The notes under the pieces are model-generated. The model ran no database searches and was not told the origin of the DNA. It saw only the letters and a program-made list of their open reading frames with translations. From the NCBI GenBank assembly GCA_013176395.1, contig JABMLP010000032.1, positions 124,001-188,000 of the forward strand: a stretch of 64,000 nucleotides of DNA. The letters run 5' to 3'. Each line of letters begins with the position of its first letter. Position 1 is the first letter of the stretch. This DNA comes from Venturia oleaginea (Eukaryota > Ascomycota > Dothideomycetes > Venturiales > Venturiaceae). Made by a program: the position numbers and the translations under genes. Below are positions 20,775 through 31,866 of the stretch, piece after piece.

Positions 20775-23700
20775 TTACGCCACGGCAACATCGAATCCTT
20801 CCCTCCTATCCCTTCCTAAATCCTCTAACATACTCTTAAGTCTCTTCATTGCAATCGGCTTAGTCAAGTACAGATCTACTCCACTGGCAAATGCTTCCTG
20901 CCGTGTTATTGGGTTGGCAGCTCCCGTGAGTGCGATGAGAGCAACGGGCTTAAGGGAGTTTTCGCGCTCGTAGTGACGGATGTGGCGCGTTGATTGAATG
21001 CCATCCATGATTGGCATTGAAATGTCTGAGGCACGAGTTAGCAGGAAGATCGGGCGCAGTCAATCGGGGAGGTGTTGGTCGCAGCAAAGTTTTGTGGCAA
21101 GTACCAAGGTCAGACGAGAAGGTCGTGCATATGTAAGAATGGGCTTGATGGAAAAGGCGGGAAAGCGTATGTGCGGCCAAGCGCAATGGAAGACGAAAAA
21201 GAAGGAAGTGGAAACCCAGACGATCACGTAAGATCTGCAAAATTGGAGTCAAGACCAGACTTACCCATGAAAATCACATCAAAAGCACCTGCGGCTTCTT
21301 TGTAGGTATTGAGTGCCTCAAGCCCATTGATGGCAGTCGTATGGTTGAGCTTCAGCTTGCGCATGTAAGCCACGAGAAGTTTCATGTTGATCTATGAATG
21401 TTAGCCAACGGACCTATGATTCTACCATCGATTCCTGATTTGAGATCGAGCGGGAAGAATTCATGGCTTAACTGCAAAATTTGCACTCGATCTCATTTGG
21501 ATGGGTGAAAACCCGATTGGAAAACGTAGATGTGGGAAGCTAATACCTCATTATCTTCAACCAAGAGAACACGCATCCCACCCTCAGTCGGACGTATAAC
21601 AGCGGTGTCAATGGACGTTCTCCGGTCGAGCAAGTCTTGCTTTTGGGCGGGTGCTTCCGATTGAGGCGTAACGCCAGGCATGAGCTCTGATCGGGGGCGA
21701 GGTTGAATTACCGGAGGTGGTACAGGAGTGTGTGGCTGTGCATCTGTCGGTGCTACCAGGTTCGTAGGAGGAGTAGGTGTCACGAAAGAGTGATTAAATG
21801 CTCGTGCCAGCTTGTGGGGGCCATACCTAGAACCAAGTCAGCAGTGTCGATCACAAGTGAAGCCTTAAAACCTACGGCTGATGCACATGCAATATCCTGA
21901 AATCCCCACAAGCAGTACTCGCCCACGTGTTATGATTAGGAAAGTTATTGCTTAGGACGACAGCGATCGATACGCCAGCAGCCTGGTGAGCCTGCAGTCG
22001 TTTTTGCAGAGAGTCTGAATCTGATTCAACCAGGAAGACAATATCACTATGTATTTCCGCGCCAGCCGTGGCTCTCATTCCGAACCATTTAGTCGCAATG
22101 AAGTGGACTGAAGATTTTGACATCATTGCAGCTTCGTCAGCGCGGGAGAGTATGCCTGTGGCGGGTTGGGAGAGATCGGGATATCGGTCGAAACCTTCGA
22201 GATGGAATGTCTTGCCTCGTGTAACTGCTTTTACTTCTTCCACAATGTCCGGTATGGTGTTCTTCGCTGGTGGTGTTGGTGATAGAGGTAGCTTGACGGT
22301 AGCTTCTGTACCTACTCCTTGCTCGCTCGTGAAGTTGATCTCGCCACCAAGATCCTGGATAATGTGTCGCACAATTGAAAGACCAAGACCTGTACCTACA
22401 GCCAGCGAATCCTCTTGGGTAAATGGCTTAAACAGGGAGTTCTTTAAGAAGTCTTGAGATATCCCCTTTCCGGAGTCCTTGACTTTGAGAACGAGCGTGG
22501 ATCGCGCCTTTCTGCCTTTGATTACGTCCTCTTCATGGACCGCTAAGGAGACCTTGATGGAACCGCGCTGGGTGTATTTTGCCGAGTTGCCAAAGAGATT
22601 TAAAAGGATTCGTCTCCAAGCTGTGACATGTTGGCAAAGGAGACGTATGGCTTTGAGAACAACTCAACTCACCTCCAGCATCGATATCAAAGTTCCAATT
22701 TGCGCGTTTCTCAATATCGAGGATAACAGTAACTGGTATCTCCACTGGCAGTGAAGCACGTTTGGAGCCCGGGCGGTGATTGCGGCCAGCCCACACGCTT
22801 TCCACGACCTCTTCCGACAGTACACATAGATCCGCACTAGATTCTGTATCCTCCAACGCGCCATTTAGGTTCTCGCTATCTTGGAATGAAAGTCTTTTAT
22901 TGCCCAATTTCTTTCGCGATGTTTTGCTTTTGGTTTTCACCTTCTTGTTTACCTTCGAAAAGTCCAGAACGTGGTTAATGGTGTCGAGCAAAGTGCGACC
23001 GGAGGCGCCTAAAAAAGTGATCTGTTAGCTAAAAGGGCCGTCATGGGAAAACAAGATTTCATTTTTCTTGAAGATAATCTCCTCGCCGTATCGATGAGGG
23101 TAGGTACATACCTATGTTATTGACCATGTCTTCTTGTACCTCAGTGAGTATAGTGTCTTGGAGGAACTAATCTGGTCAGCCTTCACAATAATACATAGAG
23201 CGAGACAATGAACATACTTCAACGCTCGCTAGAACACCGTGTAATGGAGAGCGCAACTCGTGCGAGATGCTGGAAATAAAGTCGGTCTTCATCTGGGTTA
23301 TGACGAGGGCAGAAAGTCTCGCCACCTCAGCCATGATCGAGTTTCCGAAAGCTGCAAGATATGTAAGATCTTCGAGAGGGCAAAGAGTCCTCGTGGAACT
23401 CGTTGTCCAAACGAAGCTTCCGGAATGCCAGCGCTCGCGCGAGACATCCCAGAGCGGGTAGAAGAATATGCTTCTTGCGCCTGGGAGAGCTGTGAGCAAA
23501 GCAGCAGCCTCTGCCTCCCTAGTCACCTTCCTACGTCTCTCATTCGTCTCTGATCTTGGGTGCTTCTTCGGTTCGTTATCGCCGCCGATGTAGGCGTTAT
23601 CTGTGTCACTCGAGCTGAAGGAACCATCGTCCTCAAAGTTGAACACTTTGCCGTGTGGGTACCGTTTGAGGAGGGTTCTCAAAACGCGTTCGGGGAATGC

Positions 23701-25308
23701 GTGATGCTCCACAGGTGGCGTGTGTCCTTTCAGACTCGACCGTTTGCGTGTACTGAATCCTAGGATACTGCAACAATTCTCGGTTAGTTTCACTTCGTCC
23801 GAGAGCTTGACAGTAGAAGCATCTGTATCTGAGGCTTTGCGGAGCGCGTCATCATCGCTGGTCGTAGCATCGTCGAAATGGAAGTTTCCTGGCGCCTTGA
23901 CATCCTTTTCAATAGCACCACCGAAACTACTAATTGAGGCATCCAAAAAAAGTACACCATCAACAGAGCCAGCCTCTCTGATCAAGTTGCTGGCACGAGA
24001 AAAGACGGCTTTCAGATCTTTGGTGAGGAGAGCCTCTTGCAGCTCTTTGGACACATCTGTACCATCCTCCGGTGGCATATCGAATGCGACTGAGGTGTGC
24101 CTGACGTGATGCGTGGAGCCGATGGTCTCATCAGCTGTGGTCACAGATGCCGTACGAGGTCGTTCAGAGAATACAGTAGAGCGGAGTGTGCTCATTGTGG
24201 TGTCCGAGGCGGAAAAGGTGCTGTCTTCTCTAGGTGGTATGGCAGGCCGACCATCGCCTTTCTGGTCCAGGTGCGAGAGACTTGATGAAGATTCAGAGCG
24301 CGAAAGACTGGCGTTATATTCTTCGAAGATCTCTCGTCTGGAGTAGGGTTCGATGGCTTCCTGTACACCAAACTCGATGTCGGCTTGCTTTTCCAGAAGG
24401 GACTTGGCGCCGTTTCGAACGCGCTTCCTAGCCGATGTCTGGGATGACTGATAGCCATTTTCGAGCCACCATTGTCGTATACTCGATTTGCCCTCGATGA
24501 ACAACGACACGGCTTTCATCATACGTTCCGAACGGTACTGCTTCCTGTTGTTTCTTTGCGCTTCTAAATAATGGTGAGAAAAATGAGGCAGCATCTCATG
24601 GACGACTGACTAACCAAGATGATCCATGCAAGTGACTCCGAGGTCTTTTAAAAAGTCCAGCTCATCGTCATTGAGACCATCGCGTGGTTTGTCATCAACG
24701 ACAATGTAACATCCAATAATGTACTTATGCATAGGCGATCGAAGCGGTACACAAGCTATAAATCGAATCATGGGCCCGTCCTTGACACATTGAGTCTCTC
24801 TAAAGATTTCGTGCTTGGTCAGATCGTTGACTACATATGAGTCGTCGCCTGTTGTGCAGAACAGCTTGCAAAGTTGCATCCCCAGACCTATGTTTATCTG
24901 GAGAGGTCCAGCTCCATGCCAGAGTGGATCATTCTTGTCATTGTCTTGTTGCAGGCCAAGGCCAGTTCCCGCTTCAGCAAGAACAAATTCCTTGAACACG
25001 TTAGCATAATCGAGTGACCGATTCTCATCACCACTCACCGTATCTCTGGTCGAAAGCGTGATGAGCCCGCGTCTGGCTTTCAGCCTGTGGGCGCCAAGGG
25101 AAGCGAGGGCGGTTAATAGAGGATCGGATGAGGATTGTTGTAGTTGGACACCATCTTCACCGGGTGTCGTCGGAGTCTCAAACGGCTGGAAGTATCTGCA
25201 TGATTGTTAGTTTCCAGTTCAAAATGTCTAGACTGAGCAGTTCCCGACTTCCCTGTGAACTTCACGCGACCTTGCCGTCTCCGAACAAGGGTTCGATGCG
25301 GTTGGCAT
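20775..25308 (-). CDS. Hybrid histidine kinase: GAF, HisKA, HATPase_c, response-regulator receiver
   Basis: Ten exons: 25253-25308, 25039-25195, 24615-24990, 23218-24563, 23112-23166, 22673-23008, 21876-22620, 21547-21826, 21265-21391 and 20775-21025. They sum to exactly 1,243 codons (1,242 aa). Domains in order: YFQPFETP N-terminus, GAF (residues about 70-190), a long Ser-rich linker, HisKA with the phosphorylatable His in FISSISHELRSPLHG (23225-23289), HATPase_c with N-box RRILLNLFGNSAKYT and G-boxes DSGKGIS and GTGLGLSIV, then a receiver VLLVEDNE..VIFMDISMPIMDG ending LTKPIAMKRL. The phosphoacceptor Asp codon is split by intron 9 (21026-21264). No membrane segment: a cytosolic sensor for a phosphorelay to the HOG-type Ypd1/Ssk1 system. 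The first intron has GG instead of GT. Confidence 0.92.
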
Positions 25309-25691
25309 GTCGGAGAAGCCTCGGGGCTAACGGAAGTGACTTTCTCAAGCAGCGCCTTCAGCTTGAGCTTGCTGTAATGGTGCGACACAAATCCGAATAA
25401 GGGGTTGAATTGGAATAATGACCGTTGTGGAAGGCGGAGGAAGATTAAAACACCGAGATTGTCAATTATTTATTTAGATTATTCACCATGGCTTACTCAC
25501 ACGCTAGGCTCGTTTCAGATGCACATCTAGCCAGGGAGTTCGTGCCTTTGGATCGCCAGAGCAGAGTCGCGTTGGTGTATGCAAAGACAAAGTCACAGGT
25601 GTCTGTTAGAGGATATATATATACAGGGGGTTAGGATTAAGGTTAGGGTGGGTTGAAGAGATTCGTACTGTGCATAGAGTTGCCTGGACGC
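25309..25691. other. 5' flank of the histidine kinase
   Basis: AT-rich leader with an ATATATATATA stretch near 25612-25623 followed by TTAGGATTAAGGTTAGGG, which is telomere-repeat-like but only two to three degenerate units. Confidence 0.4.
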
Positions 25692-27310
25692 CACAGGGTT
25701 CCTCAAATCTGACTGCGCAGGGCGCTCGGACCCACCATCCCATCTTTTGAACTTGAATGTATTATGCTATTTACCACACATTTGACTTGCAATGGATCTC
25801 TGGTTTTTGCTGAATCATCTTACATCTCTCTGGCATCTCTCTGATCCTTTTCCGTATCATTGTGAGCGTTATCTTGTCCCATTCTGCCTGGATTTCAGCC
25901 TTGAAATGAGCCACCGACGACCACCTCCTACCAGCTAATCTGGACTTAATGATGTTCCAACAAGACTCAATGGGATTGAGATCACATGATTGAGGAGGGT
26001 GAATAAGTAGTAGAAGGTCTGCTTCTCTTTTTATGACTGCAGGGTCACTGTTAGGTGACTTGATTCCGTGAGAAGGATCACCATCCTCTTGAAGCCAGTA
26101 TTTGCGCTGGTGACGCTTCTCCAAGGCCTGAATAGCTTCAATGTGTTGCGGCAGTATCTTTTTGGCGTAGAAAACCTGTGTCATGCAGTTTCCTTTTGGT
26201 GTTTCGTCCTCCTTTGCCTTAAGGTCTTGCCAGACCTTCAGCCGGACTTGGTACACTGAATCCAGCTCGTATTTGAGTTGTTTAGGCTGCTTGACTTGCC
26301 TACGGACCTTCTCTGATGGCTCAGCGGGATCCTTGTAGAATATGAGGCTTCCTTTCTTGTTGTATGAGATGCCGCCGGCGACGTGAATAGTAACATCCAA
26401 AACGCCTTCTAGCTCCTCATTGACTGTCACGGCAGCGATAGGATGTATAGAATGAACTAGGGTTCTAAGAACTGAGTGTGATAATAGAATTTACGGTAGA
26501 GAGCGAGTTACTACGAGGGCGCGAAGATATCGCGCCTTAGCCACAATGTGGCTAAGCCGATACGCCCGAGCCATGAAGTAACGTGACGGCAAAGGAGCCA
26601 TGCCGTGCCGTCACATCGACACCTCTCTCTTGCCCTGGAAAGCGTAGCTCATATTCAGGTGCATTGGCGAGTTCTTTTGACTGAAAATGGGCTTCATCTG
26701 TGAACCAAATCCAAATCCAACTCCAGAAGCCTAGTATGGTCTTTTTCTCGTGTTCTTTACCGTATTCAACCCTCTTTGGCCGATTTGCCTGGGATATCTG
26801 CTTCTGATAACGCTTCTTGAATCGCCTAGCCCCTGCATTGTATACGTGACGCTGTAATGTCTTTGCGGAAGGCTTGCCGGGGCAGGAATTGGCTTGTTCC
26901 TGCCAGCCTTTTTCGTGTATGGGGTCATCTTGGTTCGTAAGGCGGGTAAGATCTGAAGCAGATACTTTGGTAGGCCGCCCTATGATGCAAGTGCTCTTTC
27001 TCTGTGATCTGAATGCTGCATCACCAATAAGTTCTCGTAGTTTAAGCCGACTACGTGCGGTAGAAGTTGGTATATTGATTTCAGATAGGTATGCGATTGT
27101 ACCGACGCCGTCGGCCTCATTCTTGCAATCCCAGACCTGAAAAAATCGCATTCTCTTCATGGTATCATATTTTCGCCTTGCAGTCTTTCTTTTGGGTGTT
27201 CTAGGCGCCATGGTGGTGGTAAATTGAGCGATAAGTTGGTGTATACGTGGAAATTGAGATGGGATGGTGGGTCCGAGCGCCCTGCGCAGTCAGATTTGAG
27301 AAACCCTGTG
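25692..27310 (-). mobile_element. Tc1/mariner-type DNA transposon with about 54-bp inverted repeats
   Basis: The left end CACAGGGTTCCTCAAATCTG is matched by the right end, the inverse of CACAGGGTTTCTCAAATCTG. Similarity continues for about 54 bp (..GACTGCGCAGGGCGCTCGG..). Length is 1,619 bp. A clean TA duplication is not visible at the outer edges; flanks are GGACGC and CGCTCT. The internal transposase reads on the minus strand. Confidence 0.85.
25771..27211 (-). pseudogene. DDE_3 Tc1/mariner transposase, interrupted
   Basis: The N-terminal half (26552-27211) has a basic start (MAPRTPKRKTARRKYDTM), a helix-turn-helix region and the first catalytic Asp in WFTDEAHF. The C-terminal half (25771-26430) has the second Asp in WLQEDGDPSHG and the acidic third residue in CDLNPIESCWNIIKSRL. 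The roughly 120 bp between them contain in-frame stops and two strong palindromes: CTTAGCCACA-A-TGTGGCTAAG, and GGCGCG/CGCGCC around AAGATAT. Either an intron I cannot delimit or an inserted hairpin sequence splits the gene. No pure nonsense mutations lie elsewhere. Confidence 0.75.
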
Positions 27311-27353
27311 CGCTCTCTGTCAATGAGTCATGTTGCGTAAGCTGGTCGCATCT

Positions 27354-27382
27354 AATCTTATCTTATCGGATTAGATAAGATT
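27354..27382. repeat. Short inverted repeat between two transposons
   Basis: AATCTTATCT and AGATAAGATT are perfect 10-bp arms around a 9-base loop, in the 82 bp that separate the Tc1/mariner and pogo elements. It could be the remnant of another insertion. Confidence 0.5.
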
Positions 27383-27392
27383 CTCTCCAATA

Positions 27393-29230
27393 GCGTAGTC
27401 GATGGGTTAGTGGCCACTGTGGGTTAGTGACCACCCCATCAAGGTATCTCAGCGAAAAAATGTATGCATTTCAACAACCACCTAATCTATTACAATAATA
27501 TATATATATCAATTGATGCGCTGATACCCAGGGCATACAGGGGCTTTATGTTCAAGCGACCCACATAAGCTACGCCTTGGTAGTACCCGTTGCCGTCTCA
27601 CGTCTAGCCCGTCTTGTACAGCCTCTGTACGGCTACTTTCACCATTATTTACCAACACCTGAGCCTGAACCCCAGATAAACACCGCCTCTCGCTATGTAC
27701 GTACGCCTCTTTGCCTTCTTCCTCTTTTGGCGCTGGTTCTCAGTACGTAGCTTCTCATTTTCGCTTGCAAGAAGGACAGCGCTATGCATAGCTATCTGAC
27801 AACCTTTTACAAGCTGGTTTAAGGCCTGGTCTGTCGGAGACGGTGGGCTTTGCGTACGACGCTTGAGGTATTGCTTCAGGAGGTCTGTTTGGTGCTGTAG
27901 CTCAGTAATATTATGAGGTGTTTCGGCTACCCATACTGCCTCAGGTTGTGGATGTAGCTGGGGGGATGGCGTATGGACCTGAGCGTGTAGGAGCGAGAGC
28001 ACACGATCTGGCTCGTACGGAGCGAGGCCTGTAGCTGTAAAACCGCTGTGTAAGTTCCTTTCGTGTAGTGCTTCGACGCGTGCTTGCTGGTAGAGAGGTA
28101 GGAACTCTTGCTCGTCGATATGGTTAACGCCAAGGCCCATTTTCTGCTCAACAAGCCGTCCGTACGATCGCTTGAGTACGGCAAAGCAGCCGACATCAAG
28201 TGGCTGGAGGAGATGTGATGAATGCGCTGGCATACAGAGAACAACAATCGAGCGATCTAGGCAGTACTGATCAAACTCAGGGCTAACGTGACTGCCATGG
28301 CCATTAAGGATCAATAACCTGTACCGTCCAACCGTACGGCTTATTGTATGCTTATCAAAGACGTGTTCAAGCCAATGTAAGCCAATCTCGTTGGTTGTCC
28401 AGCCATTCTCGCTCACACCAATTGACCAGTCGTCCGGTAGGTTGTCGTACCAAGCTGCCTGATGCATTACAGCCTCAAAGATTACGAGCGGCGGGATTGT
28501 ATACCCTCGCGCGTTTACAGCCTCAATTACCCTAACCCATTCACGGTTCCCTGGCTGTGTCGTCTTAGGCCTGCCAGCCCTCTCTGTCCCTGTAACAACC
28601 TTTGCTGTTGAGATGACCCCCATCTGGAAGCCAGTCTCGTCAAAGTTGTAGATGTCGTCCTCGAGAATGCCGTACTCAGCGATTGTATGCCGTACACGTT
28701 GAAACCAGGATCGAATAAGCTCCGGATCTTCGCACTTTACTCGTTGGTAGTCGTACTTGCGATTGTATTTTGACTGTAGTGTATCGTGGCGCTTGATAGA
28801 GTCGCGGACCCAGACCTGACCGATATAGCCTGGTTTCCCGTGTTGCGCGACTAAAAGGCCTGCCATTTGCCGTACAGTCGCCTGTCGAGGTGGCATACCG
28901 CGTCGATCCATTGATAGGATCCATCGTACGAGACTCTCTTCTTCGGTAGGTGTAAGAAGGCGTTTTTTGAGATAGAGCCGAACTGTGGTTGGATTCCGGC
29001 GATACGGCGTCGAAGGGTAGTTCGGGGATATCAAAGGCATTTGCAGCGGCAGTAGGGGTTTGAAACTGGCCTTGCTGGTAGGCTTGAAGCGCTAGAGCAA
29101 TTCTACCTTCTTTGTATAAGGCTTCTTCTTGTTGTGGTGGTGGCATTGAGGATAGTAGTAGAATGACGCGACGCGATTTGGTGAGGTGGCCACTAACCCA
29201 TAGTGGCTACTAATAACCCATCGACTACGT
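27393..29230 (-). mobile_element. pogo/Fot1-like transposon copy 2, full length (1,838 bp)
   Basis: Ends are GCGTAGTCGATGGGTTA on the left and, inverted on the right, ACGTAGTCGATGGGTTA. Subterminal GTGGCCACT and GGGTTAGTG motifs occur on both sides (about 48 bp of imperfect inverted repeat). TA dinucleotides flank it at 27391-27392 and 29231-29232. Its length nearly equals copy 3 without that copy's nested insert (1,842 bp). Confidence 0.9.
27509..29146 (-). pseudogene. pogo/Fot1-like transposase, copy 2, two frameshifts near the N-terminus
   Basis: Starts MPPPQQEEALYKEGRIALAL, a psq-type helix-turn-helix. At the end of the HTH (near 29028) the frame shifts into RTTLRRRIAG, and in an A-run near 28955 it shifts again into LLTPTEEESLVRW. 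From there the DDE core is open: DIYNFDETG, LLILNGHGSH, HSSHLLQPLD, then a coiled coil (ENEKLRTENQRQKRKK). After TGA at 27649 another frame carries LCGSLEHKAPVC, the C-terminal zinc knuckle, to the stop at 27509-27511. It has no nonsense codons in the core, so it is the least decayed of the three copies. Confidence 0.85.
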
Positions 29231-29232
29231 TA

Positions 29233-29823
29233 GGTACCCCTTCAAGAATTGACCAACTACGCAATCCACCAATCAAAACGAGTCTATATGGCTTGACTAG
29301 CGTGTCCGAATCGGTCAATTAATATCCGAAATGGCTCAATCGATTAATTATCGGACGCACTGCGAGCCATATTGCTCGGAAAAATCGACATGAAAGCGGC
29401 AGCCCTCAACTCACGCCAAGGCTAATTTCAACGAGTTTAATTGGTATCAATTGGCTGGTAAGCTGATCGGCATGTGAATCTCAGCATTTAACATCACTGA
29501 TTGGTGAATTAACCCTGCTTGAGACTTATTATCATTCGTTTATTGTGCTTTTCAAGTGAACGAGGACAAAGAGTATGGAGATCAAACACCTCGCTCAACA
29601 TCGCTAAACGTCGGTACGCCCCGTAACAACCGACCTGGGGTACGAATAATTCCCCGCGAATGAGATAGATGAGCCCCAACTCCGTAGATCACTACTATAA
29701 GGAGACAGCGATTGTTTTCTGAGCTCACATTCTTCATCCCTTTGCCTGCTTGTGGCTTTCAACCTTTACTACGTACCTTCATAAACTCGAAGTCCAGTGG
29801 CATTATCATCCGGCAACCCTACT
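29233..29823. other. Intergenic, promoter of the first secreted protein gene
   Basis: AT-rich sequence with no frames of note. CTATAAGG near 29696 lies about 130 bp upstream of the ATG and is a plausible TATA element. Confidence 0.4.
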
Positions 29824-30100
29824 ATGCACATCACATATTTTAGCCTTCTTGCTATTTTTAGCCTCTCTCCTTTAGCAGGAGCCCAGCGGTGTATAAACCC
29901 GCCAATACAATGCGGTCCTGCCAGGACTACGGTATGTCAAACCTAGATATCTTCGCACCTGTTGGTCGGAAACTAACTGGGGCGTGATAAAGTGCCCGGC
30001 CAATGTGTGTGCAGGCCCAGACCCCATTTGTCGAGGAAGGGAAAACACTGTCTGCTGTAAAGTCAACGACAGAATGATTGACATCTATTGTGTCAAGTAG
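29824..30100 (+). CDS. Small secreted cysteine-rich protein (71 aa)
   Basis: Two exons, 29824-29931 and 29993-30100, of 108 nt each, joined across a 61-bp intron (GTATGT..CTAAC..AAAG). The product is 71 aa. Residues 1-20 form a clear signal peptide (MHITYFSLLAIFSLSPLAGA) with cleavage likely before or after the following Gln. The mature part has eight cysteines spaced C-x6-C-x6-C-x4-C-x6-C-x7-CC-x10-C, enough for four disulfides. It is not a hydrophobin pattern and I do not recognise the family. Size, signal peptide, cysteine content and a transposon-bounded location fit a host-interaction or apoplastic protein; that role is inference. Confidence 0.7.
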
Positions 30101-30646
30101 ACGTATCCGGGTAGGTTTCCTTGACCCTCAAGTTTTTCTCACGTAACAGTTGACTAATTCTGCAAGATAGGAACCGAATAATGTATATGCTCTGGTCTGG
30201 CTTCGTTTCATAGCCTCTTGTTAATGGTTGATATAAGAAGGGGCTGGTTGATGGTTGATGCAAGAAGGGAGATGGGGTTGTACTCATCACTGCTCCACGG
30301 TACAGGGTTCTACTGTAAAGATGGGAAATGTCTCACAAGTATGTTACTTCAATCAGGCTATTGCATTTCTCCCGTAGAAGCAATCCTTACTTAGTTCAAA
30401 ATTATCGTTCAGTGTGCAATCTCATAGAACCAAGAGGACAGCAGAGCAGGCAAAGCGAAACTGGACTCCATTCGACGGATAGTGCCGGGAGTCCCAGTGC
30501 AATCCAGGTTGTATGTAATAACGCATGGAAACAGGCCTCTGGTAGGAATGCTTCACCAATCAGTGACATCGGATCTCGAGATGTACAAGTCGATCGGTTT
30601 ACGAACCAATACCGTAGAATCTGGCGAGAGTGAACGCTACCAGTCC
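30101..30646. other. Intergenic between the two secreted protein genes
   Basis: The two genes converge here. A short frame around 30286-30340 (GFYCKDGKC) is also cysteine-bearing but has no convincing start or splice partners; it might be debris of a third member. Confidence 0.35.
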
Positions 30647-31121
30647 TCAGGTAAGCCTGCAAGCGTACCAACTAGTTTCAGATGGTTGTTTTCCAAAATT
30701 AAAGCCAAAATTCTGCCCCGCGTCTTTGCAACAAGCCCCGTAGGAATCCTTGTTGGATGAATCGAACCAACACTAAACAGGAACAACAATAGAAGTCAGT
30801 AAGCGGTTCATAGCAGGGAGGATTTTTAAACGAATACGATAACAAGAGGTATAGAATCTTGGGCTTACCGATTTTCTATTGACATCATGGTTCGCCTGCC
30901 GTCCGGCCTTAGGAAGAAGGCGACTACAACAATCATCAGTAGCTGTGTTTTGGAAGGCTCCAGGTTTGTAGCCACGATCGCAGCAGCCGCGCTCCATATC
31001 TTTGCAAGCTGTTGGAAGACTGCGAGAAAGTTAGACGGAAAGAAACGGTAATAAATTATTCCGAGAATACTTACATGAGAAGGAACCCCGCCAAGCTGCG
31101 GGTGATATCGGCGAAACGCAT
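30647..31121 (-). CDS. Small secreted cysteine-rich protein (107 aa)
   Basis: Three exons, 31075-31121, 30869-31019 and 30647-30772, with introns of 55 and 96 bp carrying GTAAGT and GTAAGC donors, add to exactly 108 codons. The N-terminus MRFADITRSLAGFLLILPTA is a plausible short signal peptide ending at Ala before the first Cys. The mature part has nine cysteines, including three CC pairs (GCCDRGYK, DDCCSRLL, GACCKDAG), and ends WYACRLT. The open frames seen without splicing are different, so this gene is easily missed. Family unknown. It converges on the 71-aa secreted protein gene 546 bp away. Confidence 0.6.
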
Positions 31122-31605
31122 TTTCTAGGTCGGTCAAGGCGAGAAGGTCTGAAGGGTTTTCTTTGGAAAGACACCTTGTAGCTTCAGGGTTCGGCTGTAT
31201 TATACTTTCGAGGTTGGCGAGGATTGACTGAGGGTCACAACTTATTCTAAATTATATCTGGGAGCTATTCTAAACAGCCCTTCTACCTAGTGTGGTAATT
31301 GGTACGATCGTATCAGGGGTAATAATTGAGCGAGCCAACTAGAAGCCCTCTACGTATGCGTGCTATGTCGGGAAAGCCTCTGAAACGGTCCCATCTGTGT
31401 CCTGAGCTATATTATACCGCCTGGGCGTAGATTAAAATTGCGGACGACACTCATCACTTGGTCAGCTAAAGAAAGTTGAAGAAGGTCCACGTTGACGAAC
31501 AAACGACAATCGTTCGTCTGAAGTGTCGTTATTCATCCCGTCTGGTCAAGCACGTCTGGCGCGCGGCCGATAGTCGCCATCGGAGGCTAGAAGTCATCTG
31601 AACAA
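31122..31605. other. Intergenic up to the CACTA element
   Basis: 5' flank of the secreted protein gene. No repeat or gene recognised. Confidence 0.4.
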
Positions 31606-31866
31606 CACTACGGTCATAGAATTCTGTAGATTACAACGATTTTAGGTGTATTTTACATCTAGATTCCCGTGGCCGATTTCACCCTTTTTTGGTGTAATTT
31701 ACAATGGAATCTCCGTTTTTTGGTGTACGTATCTTGTTACAATGCACTAGAAAATCCCGTAGATTACAATCCGTTCAAAAAGCAATATATTCTCGTGATC
31801 TCGGCGAGATTGCCGTGTCACTCATCACCACTAAATATAGTGTAATATAGCTAATAAACAGTGATT

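Noticed and set aside
25624..25650. Telomere-like TTAGGATTAAGGTTAGGG
   Set aside because: Only two to three degenerate units in a gene 5' flank; not evidence of a chromosome end or fusion.
30240..30345. Cysteine-bearing frames (GFYCKDGKC) between the two secreted protein genes
   Set aside because: No signal peptide, start or splice sites could be assembled; too little to call a gene.
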